DNA of 64,000 nt from Phyllobacterium phragmitis (GTDB lineage Bacteria > Pseudomonadota > Alphaproteobacteria > Rhizobiales > Rhizobiaceae). Below, piece by piece: positions 1 to 9,345 of this stretch. Location of the stretch: the NCBI RefSeq assembly GCF_002980495.1, contig NZ_PVBR01000004.1, positions 248,001 through 312,000 on the forward strand, given 5' to 3'. Below the pieces are notes generated by a model, which saw nothing but the letters and a program-made list of their open reading frames with translations, was not told the origin of the DNA and made no database searches. A program made the translations under genes and the position numbers. How positions within the stretch are numbered: the first letter of the stretch is position 1; every line of letters begins with the position of its first letter.

Positions 1-182
1 GCGTTCTAGAACAGGTCGCGGATTTTGCCAAACGCTTTGATGGAGCAAGATGAACGGCAGCAGTTTGCATTTCGTTCATCCGATCATACATAAATTGCGA
101 ATACCGGGCATGGATTGCGCATAAGGGGTCCGCATTGTCGCCGCTCAAGGGGCATGAGGGACCTGCTACAAGGAGTTTTCAT

Positions 183-737
183 ATGATCGAACACAATCCC
201 ACCACCATTTACGGCACGACCATCGTCACCATCCGCAAGGCTGGCCGCGTGGTGATCGCGGGCGACGGGCAGGTTTCGCTCGGCCAGACGATCATGAAGG
301 GCAATGCCCGCAAGGTGCGCCGCATCGGCAAGGACAATGTGATCGCCGGGTTCGCAGGCGCCACCGCCGATGCCTTCACGCTTCTCGAAAGGCTTGAATC
401 CAAGCTCGAACAATATCCCGACCAGCTGATGCGCGCCTCCGTCGAACTCGCCAAGGATTGGCGCACCGACCGTTATCTGCGCCGCCTCGAGGCGATGATG
501 CTCGTCGCCGACAAACAGGTGACGCTGGCGCTGACCGGCACGGGCGATGTCCTGGAACCGGAACACGGGGTGATGGCGATCGGCTCGGGTGGCAATTATG
601 CGCTCGCCGCGGCGCGCGCGCTCATCGATACCGATACGAGCGCCGAGGAGATCGCCCGCAAGGCGATGCAGATCGCGGCCGATATCTGTGTCTACACCAA
701 CGGCAACGTCATCATCGAAAGTCTTGATGCCGAATGA
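183..737 (+). CDS. hslV: ATP-dependent protease peptidase subunit HslV (ClpQ)
   Basis: Threonine peptidase of the HslUV proteasome-like protease, which degrades misfolded cytoplasmic proteins when capped by HslU. 184 aa from the ATG at 183, normal for the family. That start is chosen because AAGGAG lies seven bases upstream and because it leaves the short propeptide before the catalytic Thr in the GTTIV motif (Thr12); an in-frame start 48 bases earlier has no such site. The conserved [15 protein letters not shown] segment is near residues 137-151. hslU follows in the same direction after a 224-bp gap. Confidence 0.97.
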   Translation: MIEHNPTTIYGTTIVTIRKAGRVVIAGDGQVSLGQTIMKGNARKVRRIGKDNVIAGFAGATADAFTLLERLESKLEQYPDQLMRASVELAKDWRTDRYLRRLEAMMLVADKQVTLALTGTGDVLEPEHGVMAIGSGGNYALAAARALIDTDTSAEEIARKAMQIAADICVYTNGNVIIESLDAE

Positions 738-961
738 TCGGCATGAAAGACGGGCGCGAATGATTGCGGCGTGCGGCGCTGACCTCAAGCCGATCTTTCC
801 GGCGCGCCTCACAGGATTTCATCTCACGGCAAGGTTACCTATATGGTTGGTTATGCACCCTTGTCGGCAAGATCATCCGCGATAGCCTAAACTCTCAACC
901 TGATCATGCTGCTGCATCCGTTCCACACCATGAGGCAGCAGCGAATTGGAACTTTGAAACC

Positions 962-2269
962 ATGACAACATTTTCTCCCCGCGAGATCGTTTCCGAACTC
1001 GACCGCTTCATCATCGGGCAAAAAGACGCCAAGCGCGCCGTGGCCATCGCGCTGCGCAACCGCTGGCGCCGGCAGCAGCTCGAAGGGCAGATGCGCGAAG
1101 AGGTCATGCCGAAGAACATCCTGATGATCGGCCCGACGGGCGTCGGCAAGACGGAGATATCCCGCCGCCTGGCCAAGCTCGCCGGCGCGCCCTTCATCAA
1201 GGTCGAAGCGACGAAATTCACCGAAGTCGGCTATGTCGGCCGCGATGTCGAACAGATCATCCGCGATCTGGTCGAGGTCGCCATCGGCCTGGTGCGCGAG
1301 AAGAAGCGCGAGGAGGTCAAGGCCAAGGCGCATCTCAACGCGGAAGATCGCGTGCTCGACGCGCTCGTCGGCAAGACGGCGAGCCCAGCCACGCGCGACT
1401 CGTTCCGCAAGAAGCTGCGCGACGGCCTGCTCGACGACAAGGAGATCGAGGTCGAGGTCGCCGACACCGGTTCCGGCATCCCCAATTTCGAGATACCGGG
1501 AATGCCGGGCGCCAATATCGGCGTGCTCAATCTCGGCGACATGCTGGGCAAGGCGATGGGCGGGCGCACCAAGATGCGCAAGACGACGGTAAAGGAATCC
1601 TACGGTCTGCTCATCAACGACGAATCCGACAAGCTGCTCGATCAGGAACAGGTGGTGCAGGAAGCGTTGCGCTCCACCGAAGATGACGGCATCGTCTTCC
1701 TCGACGAGATCGACAAGATCGCGGCGCGGGATGGCGGCGGAGGTGCAGGCGTCTCGCGCGAAGGCGTGCAGCGCGATCTCCTGCCGCTGGTCGAGGGCAC
1801 CACGGTCGCGACGAAATACGGTCCGATCAAGACGGATCACATCCTGTTCATCGCATCGGGCGCGTTCCATGTGTCCAAACCCTCGGACCTTCTTCCCGAG
1901 CTTCAGGGCCGCCTGCCGATCCGCGTCGAACTCAGCGCCCTGACACGCGAGGATTTCCGCAGCATCCTGACGGAAACGGAAGCAAGCCTGATCAAGCAGT
2001 ATATCGCACTGATGGCGACGGAAGAGGTGACGCTCGAAATCACCGACGACGCCATCGACGCTCTCGCCGATATCGCGGTCGATCTCAATTCCAGCATCGA
2101 GAATATCGGTGCCCGGCGGCTGCAGACCGTGATGGAACGGGTGCTGGACGAAATTTCGTTCTCCGCCCCCGACAAGACGGGCAGTTCGTTCGCCGTCGAC
2201 GCGAAATATGTTCGCGAAAGGATCGGCGATCTCGCCAAGAATGCGGATCTATCGCGTTTCATACTGTAA
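962..2269 (+). CDS. hslU: ATP-dependent protease ATPase subunit HslU (ClpY)
   Basis: AAA+ unfoldase that recognises, unfolds and feeds substrates into HslV. 435 aa. It starts [16 protein letters not shown]; the reading frame is open upstream to 764, but homologues begin at this Met. Walker A GPTGVGKT is at residues 57-64, Walker [10 protein letters not shown] near 243-251, the extended I-domain in between, and the C-terminal DLSRFIL tail that docks into HslV is intact. It ends about 100 bp before a strong intrinsic terminator, so hslVU appears to be a two-gene unit. Confidence 0.97.
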   Translation: MTTFSPREIVSELDRFIIGQKDAKRAVAIALRNRWRRQQLEGQMREEVMPKNILMIGPTGVGKTEISRRLAKLAGAPFIKVEATKFTEVGYVGRDVEQIIRDLVEVAIGLVREKKREEVKAKAHLNAEDRVLDALVGKTASPATRDSFRKKLRDGLLDDKEIEVEVADTGSGIPNFEIPGMPGANIGVLNLGDMLGKAMGGRTKMRKTTVKESYGLLINDESDKLLDQEQVVQEALRSTEDDGIVFLDEIDKIAARDGGGGAGVSREGVQRDLLPLVEGTTVATKYGPIKTDHILFIASGAFHVSKPSDLLPELQGRLPIRVELSALTREDFRSILTETEASLIKQYIALMATEEVTLEITDDAIDALADIAVDLNSSIENIGARRLQTVMERVLDEISFSAPDKTGSSFAVDAKYVRERIGDLAKNADLSRFIL

Positions 2270-2370
2270 GAAGAAGCGGTTCTACAAGAAGAACGGGTGC
2301 GGGCGAAGCAGACAATGCCTCTGCGATCGCACTGAACTGTGTCTTTCCGGCATCGTTTGAAACTAATTGC

Positions 2371-2405
2371 AAAACCCCCTCGACTCGCGCGAGGGGGTTT
2401 TCTAT
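2371..2405 (+). terminator. Rho-independent terminator after hslU
   Basis: Perfect 12-bp stem: AAAACCCCCTCG at 2371-2382 pairs with CGAGGGGGTTTT at 2390-2401 around a 7-nt loop, followed by TCTATTTT. The A-tract on the 5' side makes it potentially bidirectional, but it sits directly downstream of hslU. Confidence 0.9.
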
Positions 2406-2476
2406 TTTCCGACAACCTCCTGCAACCGAATTCCGGGCCGAAACCGGGCATACTCCTTGGGGCTGACCACGCAAAC

Positions 2477-3457
2477 ATGAGAAGCCGACTGAACGTCATC
2501 GCCGGCATGGGCCTTCTTGCCGCGACTATCTTTCCGATCGCCTTTTGCGAGACGGCGAGCGCGGCCATTCTCGTGCCGCCGGGCAACAGGCATGTGGAGC
2601 AGCCGAACATTCCCGGTGCATCCGCCAAACGCACGCGTGCCCTGAAGACCACCTACGAAGCCAAATACCGCAAGATCTACAATCTCTTGAAAACCGACGG
2701 GCGGCTCCGCACGAAGATCAAAAGCACCGCTGCCGCCTATGGCCTGGATCCGATCCATATCGCCGGCGCCATCGTCGGCGAGCACACCTATAATGTCGAT
2801 GTCTATGACCGGCTGCAGACATATTACGTCAAGGCGATGGCCTATGTGCGCCAGGGCGTGAGCTTCGACTACAAGGGCGAGTCGATCGGCGCATTCGTCA
2901 AAAAGCCTGAATTTTCGGTCTGCTCGCAATTCAGGGACAGCTATTCGCTCTGGGATTGCCGGGAGAATGTCTGGAACGCCAAATTCCGCGGCAAGACGGT
3001 GGATGGCAGGTCCTATCCCAACAATCGCTTCAGCGCCGTCTTCTTCCAGCCCTTCTATGCCGGGCAGACCTTCGGCCTCGGCCAGATCAATCCGCTGACT
3101 GCATTGCAGATGTCGGACATGGTGAACCGCATTTCAGGCCTTCCCAAGCTCGATGCCGATGGCGGTAACGTGGTCTACAAGACAATCATGGATCCCGATC
3201 TGACGCTGCCCTATGTCGCCGCGACCTTGAAGCATGCAGTCGATGCCTACCGGCAGATCGCCGATTTCGATATTTCGAAGAATCCCGGCATCACCGCCAC
3301 GCTCTACAACACCGGTGGTGCCGATAGCCGCGCGCGCGATCTCGCCAGAAAGAACGCCAGCCGCAAGGCCGCCGGCGAGGAACCGCTCCTGCCGCAGGAA
3401 AACTATTATGGCTGGTTGGTGAACGACAGGCTCGACGAATTGAAGACCTTGTTTTAG
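2477..3457 (+). CDS. DUF1402 family exported protein
   Basis: 326 aa from the ATG at 2477. The N-terminus MRSRLNVIAGMGLLAATIF, followed by a small-residue region ending ETASAA, looks like a Sec signal peptide, so the protein is probably periplasmic. The family is conserved in Hyphomicrobiales and has no assigned function known to me. The segment FGLGQINPLTALQMSD plus a GAIVGEHTYN stretch loosely recalls lysozyme-like (SLT) folds, which is only an inference. Its stop codon overlaps the stop of the convergent xre gene. Confidence 0.8.
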   Translation: MRSRLNVIAGMGLLAATIFPIAFCETASAAILVPPGNRHVEQPNIPGASAKRTRALKTTYEAKYRKIYNLLKTDGRLRTKIKSTAAAYGLDPIHIAGAIVGEHTYNVDVYDRLQTYYVKAMAYVRQGVSFDYKGESIGAFVKKPEFSVCSQFRDSYSLWDCRENVWNAKFRGKTVDGRSYPNNRFSAVFFQPFYAGQTFGLGQINPLTALQMSDMVNRISGLPKLDADGGNVVYKTIMDPDLTLPYVAATLKHAVDAYRQIADFDISKNPGITATLYNTGGADSRARDLARKNASRKAAGEEPLLPQENYYGWLVNDRLDELKTLF

Positions 3458-3834
3458 AGGCGAATGCTCTTGCGCCGCTTCTTCGCCGCCTTGACCTGAT
3501 CGGTCAGGGAGAGGATCGTCTCGCGGTCGATCATGCGGATGCCGGAAGCGATGAGATTGGCGAGCTCGGTGGCTTCCGGCGACAGGCCGGCCGTATCGAT
3601 CACCACACGCGGATGGGAAATCATCGCCAGTTGCTGCAGTTCCTCGGCGTCGTCCCAGATGATGTTGAAATAGGTGATGATCCGCTGCAGCAGATCCCAG
3701 GTCGGCTGGCCACGGCGGCCATGCTCCAGCGCGGAGAGGTAGGCCGCCGAAACGCCGATTTCCGCGGCCATCTGCTTTTGCGAGATATTGCGCTCCTCGC
3801 GCAATTCGCGCAGGCGTTTTCCAAACGGCGTCAT
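3454..3834 (-). CDS. XRE-family helix-turn-helix transcriptional regulator
   Basis: 126 aa. An N-terminal Cro/CI-type HTH spans about residues 7-62 (RELREERNISQKQMAAEIGV, then SAAYLSALEHGRRG as the recognition region), followed by a C-terminal part of unknown fold ending in a basic tail AAKKRRKSIRL. It lies 8 bp downstream of the smr gene and is the last gene of the leftward timA-mltA-smr-xre run. The same arrangement is common in related genomes. The regulated target is not evident. Confidence 0.88.
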   Translation of the reverse strand: MTPFGKRLRELREERNISQKQMAAEIGVSAAYLSALEHGRRGQPTWDLLQRIITYFNIIWDDAEELQQLAMISHPRVVIDTAGLSPEATELANLIASGIRMIDRETILSLTDQVKAAKKRRKSIRL

Positions 3835-3841
3835 AACAGCG

Positions 3842-4489
3842 TCATGGCTCCTTCATCCCCAGATCCCCCATCACTATACGGCGGAGACGGACATAGAGCG
3901 CGCCATGCCCGCCATGATGCCGCGCGGCATCCTCATAGGCGCTGACCAGGATGCGGAAAGCGGGTGTCGAAAACCAGTGCGGCACCGCCTGGCGCAATAT
4001 GCCCTCGCTACGTGAAGAAGCGCCCTTGCCCGTGATCACCAGCACATGGCGCAGGCCACGCCCCCGCGCATCGAGAAGAAAGCCGTAGAGAAGGTCATGC
4101 GCCTCGCGCTGCGTCAAACCATGCAGATCGATGCGCGCTTCGATATAGAGCCTGCCCTTGGCAATCTTGCGATGTGTGGTCCGGTCGAGCGGATGGAGCG
4201 GAAGCGGCTCGCGCGGTTTTAGCGCCTGCTTCGCGCTCGAGCCGGAGGTCAGGACAGGGGCGGTCTTTTGAACTTTCGGTGATGTGGTCGGCTCGCGATC
4301 GCCGATTTCCGCCTCCCAGAGATCGAAATCATCCGGTGTCCTGGGCGGATTGCGGCGCTGCGGTTTCAGCTTTCGGGCTGTGCGTGCGACGGTTTCCCAT
4401 AGAATGCGGTCTTCCGGCCGTAGCGGATCCCGCTCCGGGCCGGGCAATTCGTTCGACGTATTTTTCGGTGATTTGTCGCGGGGCGTCAT
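3842..4489 (-). CDS. Smr/MutS2-domain protein
   Basis: 215 aa. The first ~100 residues are low-complexity, proline- and charge-rich. The C-terminal half is an Smr domain, with the DLHGLT signature at residues 121-126 and VITGKG at 151-156. Smr domains are nucleic-acid nicking or RNA-cleaving modules; the cellular role of this stand-alone form is not established. It starts 5 bp downstream of the mltA stop, so the two are very probably cotranscribed. Confidence 0.9.
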   Translation of the reverse strand: MTPRDKSPKNTSNELPGPERDPLRPEDRILWETVARTARKLKPQRRNPPRTPDDFDLWEAEIGDREPTTSPKVQKTAPVLTSGSSAKQALKPREPLPLHPLDRTTHRKIAKGRLYIEARIDLHGLTQREAHDLLYGFLLDARGRGLRHVLVITGKGASSRSEGILRQAVPHWFSTPAFRILVSAYEDAARHHGGHGALYVRLRRIVMGDLGMKEP

Positions 4490-4493
4490 GATC

Positions 4494-5612
4494 TCACCCC
4501 TCTATCAGCGCACGCGGCACCAGCGCATAAAAATCAGCCCTGTTGCGGATCACGCCGGCAATCTCGCCCGCCGCATCGCCCGAACCGGCGAAAAGATCGC
4601 CGCGTGCGGGTCCGACGATAGCCGAGCCGGTATCCTGGGCGATCATCAGACGGCGAAAGCCGGCAGTGCTGCCGCGATCGAAAGCCTGCAGGTCCGGCGC
4701 ATCGATGAAGAACGGCGTGCCGAATGTGTGGAGCAGACGATCGACGGCGATGGAGCGCCCCGGCGTCAGCGGCACCTTGGCGGCAGCGATCGGACCGAGT
4801 TCCGGTTCCTCGACGGGAGCCTCACGAAAGAAGATATAGGAGCGGTTGCGCCGGAGGATTTCGTCGATGCGATGCGGATTTTTTCGGAACCAGGCGCGGA
4901 TCGACTGCATGGTCACATCGCGCTCGGGCAATTCGCCCAGTTCGATCAATATCCGGCCCGGGCCGGTGAAGGGGTGGCCCGACTTGGCGGCATAGGTGAT
5001 GCGCCTGAGAGTGCCATCCGGCATGTTGAGCCGCGCCGCGCCCTGCACATGGGCAAAGAACGCATCGACCCGGTCCTCAACATAAGCGATTTCGAGGTTC
5101 TGACCGTCGAGCGCCCCGGTCTCGATGGCGCGGCGGTCATGATATTGCATCAATCCGTTTTCGCTTTGACGGGCAAAAGCGAAGGATGGATCGATATGTG
5201 CCGGACGGCTGCGATCATCCAGTTCGATGAGATCGTCGGGCTTTCGATGAACGGGAATGCAAAAACCATCCGTTTTTACCGGAGATGCGGCAATTTCCGG
5301 CTCGTAAAAGCCTGTTACGAAGCCGTTTTCACCGCTTTCCGGCTGCAACAGGCAGGCAAGGAAATGCGTTTCGAAGAAATACCTTGCAGCGCGCCCATCC
5401 CCTGTCGCGTCGGCAGAACGTTCACGCGCGGCGGCGAAAACCGGCGCCAAGGATTCGAAGGTGATGCCCAGGCTGCCGCTGCGATAAGGCTTCTCCAGAA
5501 CCCTGGACGCCGAACGGCGGAATGCCGCGAAAGCGGCTGCATGATCGTCCTCGGCCCAACCGGGACAATCCGCATAGGTGACGGGCCTGAAAAGCCTGGA
5601 CAGCATCGTCAA
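4494..5612 (-). CDS. mltA: Membrane-bound lytic murein transglycosylase A (MltA family)
   Basis: 372 aa peptidoglycan lytic transglycosylase. It cleaves the MurNAc-GlcNAc bond to form 1,6-anhydroMurNAc. Recognisable parts are the MltA insert region (VTGFYEPEIAASPV near 98-111; GRILIELGELP) and the C-terminal 3D domain with the AQDTGSAIVGPARGDLF signature and its catalytic Asp. No clear lipoprotein signal is visible at this N-terminus (MTMLSRLFRPVTYADCPGWA), which is usual for alphaproteobacterial members. An alternative start is the Met at residue 3. It lies between the Tim44-like gene and smr in one leftward run. Confidence 0.92.
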   Translation of the reverse strand: MTMLSRLFRPVTYADCPGWAEDDHAAAFAAFRRSASRVLEKPYRSGSLGITFESLAPVFAAARERSADATGDGRAARYFFETHFLACLLQPESGENGFVTGFYEPEIAASPVKTDGFCIPVHRKPDDLIELDDRSRPAHIDPSFAFARQSENGLMQYHDRRAIETGALDGQNLEIAYVEDRVDAFFAHVQGAARLNMPDGTLRRITYAAKSGHPFTGPGRILIELGELPERDVTMQSIRAWFRKNPHRIDEILRRNRSYIFFREAPVEEPELGPIAAAKVPLTPGRSIAVDRLLHTFGTPFFIDAPDLQAFDRGSTAGFRRLMIAQDTGSAIVGPARGDLFAGSGDAAGEIAGVIRNRADFYALVPRALIEG

Positions 5613-5651
5613 TGCCTGCTTCCGTTCGGGGCCGCATATGCCCGATGGAGA

Positions 5652-6350
5652 TCAATCCTCGGCTTCCGTGGCCACAAGTCTCCAATTGGGATCGCGGGAG
5701 CGGGTATCGCGCGCGAATGTCCAGACATCCTTGATCTCGGCCACGGTATCCGGATCGCCATCGATGAGCTTGCCGTCCTTGTCCAGCGTGGCGGAGATCA
5801 GCTGGCTGACGATACGCGCCGTGACATGAGCCTCGCTGCCTTTCATCTCGGCACCGACGATATCGGCCTTGTCTATTCCGACGAAGGAGGAATTGACCTT
5901 TTCGCCGCGGGCCTCGCGTTCGGTGATGGCGGAAACAAACCCGTCATAGACGTCCTTTGAAAGGAGAGTCTTCAGGGCCTTGCGGTCGCCATCGGCAAAC
6001 GACATGACGATCATCTCATAGGCCATCTTGGCGCCATCGACAAAGCCCACCGGCTCGAAGGACGGATCGGCGGCGCGAATCGCGCGCAAGCCCTCATTGA
6101 GCGGCGTCCCCACCGGTGAGACAGCATCGATGCTGCCAAAATCCTTTTCGGCCGTATCTGCCCGCCGTGGCAGGGCGACGACATTGTCACCGTTGGCGGC
6201 CGGCTTTTGGGCGTCCTTGCCACGGGCGGAATAGGGATCAAAAGGCGGCCGCTCGCTCCCGGTGCGGCGGCCGAGGACATTGCGTAGCTGGAGAAAGATG
6301 ATCACCGCCGCTACGAAGAAAAAAATCGTCCCGAAATCGAAGAATTCCAT
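5652..6350 (-). CDS. Tim44/TimA-family membrane-anchored protein
   Basis: 232 aa from the ATG at 6350; the frame opens slightly earlier with a TTG. One N-terminal transmembrane segment (DFGTIFFFVAAVIIFLQL) is followed by a variable linker and a C-terminal Tim44-like domain from about residue 85 (GFVDGAKMAYEMIVMSFADG through SRDPNWRLVATEAED). The family resembles the mitochondrial import motor anchor Tim44; in bacteria it is thought to act at the inner membrane, but the role is not settled. First gene of the timA-mltA-smr-xre run and divergent from fxsA. Confidence 0.88.
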   Translation of the reverse strand: MEFFDFGTIFFFVAAVIIFLQLRNVLGRRTGSERPPFDPYSARGKDAQKPAANGDNVVALPRRADTAEKDFGSIDAVSPVGTPLNEGLRAIRAADPSFEPVGFVDGAKMAYEMIVMSFADGDRKALKTLLSKDVYDGFVSAITEREARGEKVNSSFVGIDKADIVGAEMKGSEAHVTARIVSQLISATLDKDGKLIDGDPDTVAEIKDVWTFARDTRSRDPNWRLVATEAED

Positions 6351-6539
6351 ACCATCTGCCAATCATGGGGATGTGAACCAATGCGTGCGATTCATCATCG
6401 AAATTGCAACTAAGCTTGAAAAACATATAGTTCGGCAAGGTGAATCATTCAAATGCCGATCTCCAGTTCATATCTAGAGGAAAAAGAAGGATTCGCCTTC
6501 GAAAAAATTGGATTTTTTCAACCGAAAGGTCGGTTTCGC

Positions 6540-7088
6540 GTGCCATCTTCTCTCATTCCGCTTCTCCTCCTGGCAATGCCATTCGTGGAAATTGCGGGTT
6601 TTGTGATCGTCGGCAGTCATATCGGCGTCCTTGCTACCCTCGCATTGGTGGTGCTCAGCGCCATGCTCGGCTTCTTTCTTCTGCGCGTGCAAGGGTTCGG
6701 CCTGCTGCAGAGGATCAGGGCGGAAGCGGCGGCCGGCCGGGTTCCCGACCGGGAACTGGTGCATGGCGCGATGCTGGTGCTTGCTGCGATATTACTGATC
6801 ATTCCCGGCTTCGTCAGCGATATTTTCGGACTTCTGCTGTTTATCCCGCCGCTCCGCGATATCGTGTGGCGGCAGCTTTCGCGCAGCGGCGTCATCGTCA
6901 CGACGGGCGGCACCGGCTCGACGCGATACGGGCGTGGCTATGACGAAGGCAAGAAACCAAGCGATCGGGCTCCAGGTAATCAGGGGAAAAATCGGGAGGG
7001 CGACCGGGTCATCGACCTTGATCCGGAAGACTATTCGCACAAGCCGGACCCCAACTCACCGTGGCGCGGTGATGACAATAAGGAATAA
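6540..7088 (+). CDS. fxsA: FxsA family membrane protein
   Basis: 182 aa from the GTG at 6540, which is preceded by GAAAGG about 11 bases upstream and matches where homologues begin (SLIPLLLLAMPFVEIAGF). An in-frame start at 6453 would add an unusual charged leader. Three to four hydrophobic segments occupy the first ~130 residues; the C-terminal ~55 residues are a charged, Gly/Asp-rich cytoplasmic tail. FxsA of E. coli modulates F-plasmid exclusion of phage T7 when overproduced; the native function is unknown. Upstream of secB, as in related genomes. Confidence 0.9.
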   Translation: MPSSLIPLLLLAMPFVEIAGFVIVGSHIGVLATLALVVLSAMLGFFLLRVQGFGLLQRIRAEAAAGRVPDRELVHGAMLVLAAILLIIPGFVSDIFGLLLFIPPLRDIVWRQLSRSGVIVTTGGTGSTRYGRGYDEGKKPSDRAPGNQGKNREGDRVIDLDPEDYSHKPDPNSPWRGDDNKE

Positions 7089-7213
7089 ACCTTTGGTTGC
7101 ATGTCGTTAAAAATACACCCTCGTAACTTCTTGCCTAGCCGGGCCACACATGCTAGCCAACCGCATTCACTTCAAGGCCGCGACGGTCATTCAAAAGAGA
7201 AGGTCTTCCGACA

Positions 7214-7723
7214 ATGGCAAAAACGCCAAGCGAAACAACAGCAACGGGTGGCGAAGCAAAGAACGGCAACGGCGCTGGCGGCGAACCGTCGCTGAACATC
7301 CTGGCGCAGTATGTGAAGGATCTTTCCTTCGAGAGCCCCGGCGCGCCGCTTTCGCTGCGTCCGCGCGATAAGGCCCCGTCGATCAACATCAATGTCAACG
7401 TCAATACCAATCCGATCGCTGAAGGCGATTTCGATGTCGTGCTGACGCTGAACGCACAGGCGGGCGAGGACAAGGACGTTCTGTTCAATGTCGAGCTCGT
7501 CTATGGCGGCGTCTTCCGCATCCAGGGCGTCCCGCAGGAGCATATGCTGCCTTTGCTTTTCATCGAATGCCCGCGGCTGCTTTTCCCATTCGCGCGCCAG
7601 ATCATTGCCGAGGCGACGCGCAATGGCGGTTTCCCGCCATTGATGATCGATCCCATCGATTTCGCGCAGATGTTCCAGCAGCGCATGGCCGAGGAACAGG
7701 CCAAGGCGGCGGTGAAGAGCTGA
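7214..7723 (+). CDS. secB: Protein-export chaperone SecB
   Basis: 169 aa cytoplasmic chaperone that keeps preproteins unfolded and hands them to SecA. After a Gly/Asn-rich N-terminal extension the SecB fold starts around residue 26 ([19 protein letters not shown]). It contains the GVFRIQG and [27 protein letters not shown] signature regions, the latter being the hallmark of the family. A perfect-stem terminator follows. Facing the convergent dnaQ. Confidence 0.96.
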   Translation: MAKTPSETTATGGEAKNGNGAGGEPSLNILAQYVKDLSFESPGAPLSLRPRDKAPSININVNVNTNPIAEGDFDVVLTLNAQAGEDKDVLFNVELVYGGVFRIQGVPQEHMLPLLFIECPRLLFPFARQIIAEATRNGGFPPLMIDPIDFAQMFQQRMAEEQAKAAVKS

Positions 7724-7785
7724 CGTCTCACTGAGATCAACTCAAGCAGGCGGGATGATTTCCGCCCGCTGCCATTCCAGCTCAT

Positions 7786-7814
7786 AGAAAAGCCCGGCGA
7801 TGCCGGGCTTTTCT
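7786..7814. terminator. Bidirectional terminator between secB and dnaQ
   Basis: Perfect 13-bp stem (AGAAAAGCCCGGC at 7786-7798 with GCCGGGCTTTTCT at 7802-7814) and a 3-nt loop. Oligo-A on one side and oligo-T on the other let it serve both convergent genes. Confidence 0.88.
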
Positions 7815-7847
7815 ATTGGAAACTGTCGTAAATGGGATTTAGAGCGG

Positions 7848-7955
7848 CGGCTGTTTTGATGGAACGCTGGATCTGGAGCCGTTCTGCACCATTGAGGCAA
7901 TGGAGATGGTGAAAATATGATTACCATACCGACGGAACGAGAGTTTGAAAGTGAA
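7848..7955 (+). repeat. Internally deleted copy of the dispersed ~320-bp intergenic repeat
   Basis: Begins GTTTTGATGGAA and continues through TTCTGCACC and TGGAGATG, matching the first ~65 bp of the copies at 23234 and 50821. It then jumps to the 3' end of the repeat (GACGGAA...TTTGAAAGTGAA). Both ends are therefore present but the ~220-bp middle is missing. Assignment is by eye. Confidence 0.6.
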
Positions 7956-7960
7956 AGGCT

Positions 7961-8677
7961 CTATTCCGTAATGTCGAATTTTACCCAGATCGCTTTCGAC
8001 CCGATCTTCTCAACGAGCGCGGCATGGGCAGCCTCCTGTATCGGCGAAAGGCGAGAAGGCAGCGGCTCGGGCCTCGCCTCGATGATGACGATGGTTTCGT
8101 CGCTCGCTCCGCCGCCACGTCCAGAACCGCGCGTGTCGCTGGCGATGGTCAAGCCGAGCGCGGCCTGCTTTCCTCCGATCAGCTCGATATAGACTTCCGC
8201 CAGAATCTCCGAATCGAGAAGCGCGCCGTGAAGCGTGCGATGGCTGTTGTCTATGCCGTAACGCCGGCAAAGCGCATCGAGCGAATTGGGGCCCATCGGA
8301 TGCCGGCGCCGGGCCAGCGACAGCGTATCCACGACCCGATCGTTTGGTATAGCGGGCTGGCCTATGCGCTCCAGTTCGGTGTTGATGAAGCCCATATCGA
8401 ACGTGGCGTTATGGGCGATCAGCTTGGCGCCATCGAAAAAATCCAGAAAATCATTGGCGATTTCGGCAAAGGTCGGCTTGTCCGAGAGCTGCTCATTGCT
8501 GATGCCATGAACCGCGAGAGCCTCGGGGTGGACGGCGCGGCCTTGCGGATTGATGAAGACATGGAAGGTGCGGCCCGTCGGGAAACGATTGACGAGCTCG
8601 ACGCCGCCGATCTCGATAATGCGGTCCTCGAGCCGGTCGAGACCGGTCGTTTCAGTATCGAAAACGATCTCCCGCAT
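7961..8677 (-). CDS. dnaQ: DNA polymerase III epsilon subunit (proofreading exonuclease)
   Basis: 238 aa, 3'-5' exonuclease of the replicative polymerase. ExoI FDTETTGLD is at residues 5-13, ExoII LIAHNATFDMGFINTELE at about 86-103, and ExoIII HGALLDSEILAEVY near 150, giving the DEDDh active site. The ATG at 8677 is chosen over the in-frame TTG five codons earlier because GAAAGG lies seven bases upstream of the ATG. It precedes nothing on this strand until the terminator and is the last gene of the ppsR-maf-aroE-coaE-dnaQ series. Confidence 0.95.
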   Translation of the reverse strand: MREIVFDTETTGLDRLEDRIIEIGGVELVNRFPTGRTFHVFINPQGRAVHPEALAVHGISNEQLSDKPTFAEIANDFLDFFDGAKLIAHNATFDMGFINTELERIGQPAIPNDRVVDTLSLARRRHPMGPNSLDALCRRYGIDNSHRTLHGALLDSEILAEVYIELIGGKQAALGLTIASDTRGSGRGGGASDETIVIIEARPEPLPSRLSPIQEAAHAALVEKIGSKAIWVKFDITE

Positions 8678-8751
8678 GTTCGGGCCTTTCAAAAAGAATC
8701 AATGCGCCCAGATTCACCTGACGTAGCGCTGCACGCAAGCGCCATGATGGT

Positions 8752-9345
8752 TTATCCAGCGGCCTCTGCCTTCAACCGGCGGATAATCGCCACCACCTGA
8801 CCGCGCGCGGCATCCAGGCCCTTGCCGGTATCGACGATGAAATCGGCGCGGGCACGTTTTTCGGCGTCCGGCACTTGACGGGCAAGGATGGCGTCAAGCT
8901 TGGCTTCGGTCATGCCCGGCCTTGCCAAGACGCGCCGGCGCTGCACCTCGAGCGGGGCGGAAACGACGACCACCTTGTCGACACGGTTCTCGCCTCCCGT
9001 CTCGAAGAGAAGCGGAATGTCGAGGACCGCCATATCCGCACCGGCGTTCCTGGCATTTTCCAGAAATGCCCGTTCTTCCTCGCGGACGAGCGGATGCACG
9101 ATTGTCTCGAGCTTCCCGATTGCGTCTGGTTGCCCCAGGACGGCGGCCGACAGTTTTTCCCTGTCGACTTCGTTGGCGCGTGTCGTGCCGGGGAATGCGG
9201 CCTCGATCAACGGAACGGCGCGGCCCGAATAAAGCCGATGCACGGCCTCGTCGGCGCTATAGACGGGAATGCCGGCGTCCGCGAACATCTGCGCCGTCGT
9301 CGATTTCCCCATGCCGATCGAACCGGTCAGGCCGAGAATGATCAC
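8752..9345 (-). CDS. coaE: Dephospho-CoA kinase
   Basis: 197 aa, last step of coenzyme A synthesis (phosphorylates the 3'-OH of dephospho-CoA). P-loop [12 protein letters not shown] is at residues 5-16; the family motifs [10 protein letters not shown]-like [19 protein letters not shown] and [13 protein letters not shown] follow. It starts with GTG, and the GTGA overlaps the aroE stop, indicating translational coupling. Confidence 0.96.
   Translation of the reverse strand: MIILGLTGSIGMGKSTTAQMFADAGIPVYSADEAVHRLYSGRAVPLIEAAFPGTTRANEVDREKLSAAVLGQPDAIGKLETIVHPLVREEERAFLENARNAGADMAVLDIPLLFETGGENRVDKVVVVSAPLEVQRRRVLARPGMTEAKLDAILARQVPDAEKRARADFIVDTGKGLDAARGQVVAIIRRLKAEAAG

Noticed and set aside
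1-182. Heat-shock promoter for hslVU sought upstream of hslV
   Set aside because: No convincing RpoH-type -35/-10 pair could be recognised; not annotated.
4284-5960. 558-codon open frame antisense to mltA and the Tim44-like gene
   Set aside because: Shadow of GC-rich coding on the other strand; residue composition is not protein-like and mltA is a clear family match.
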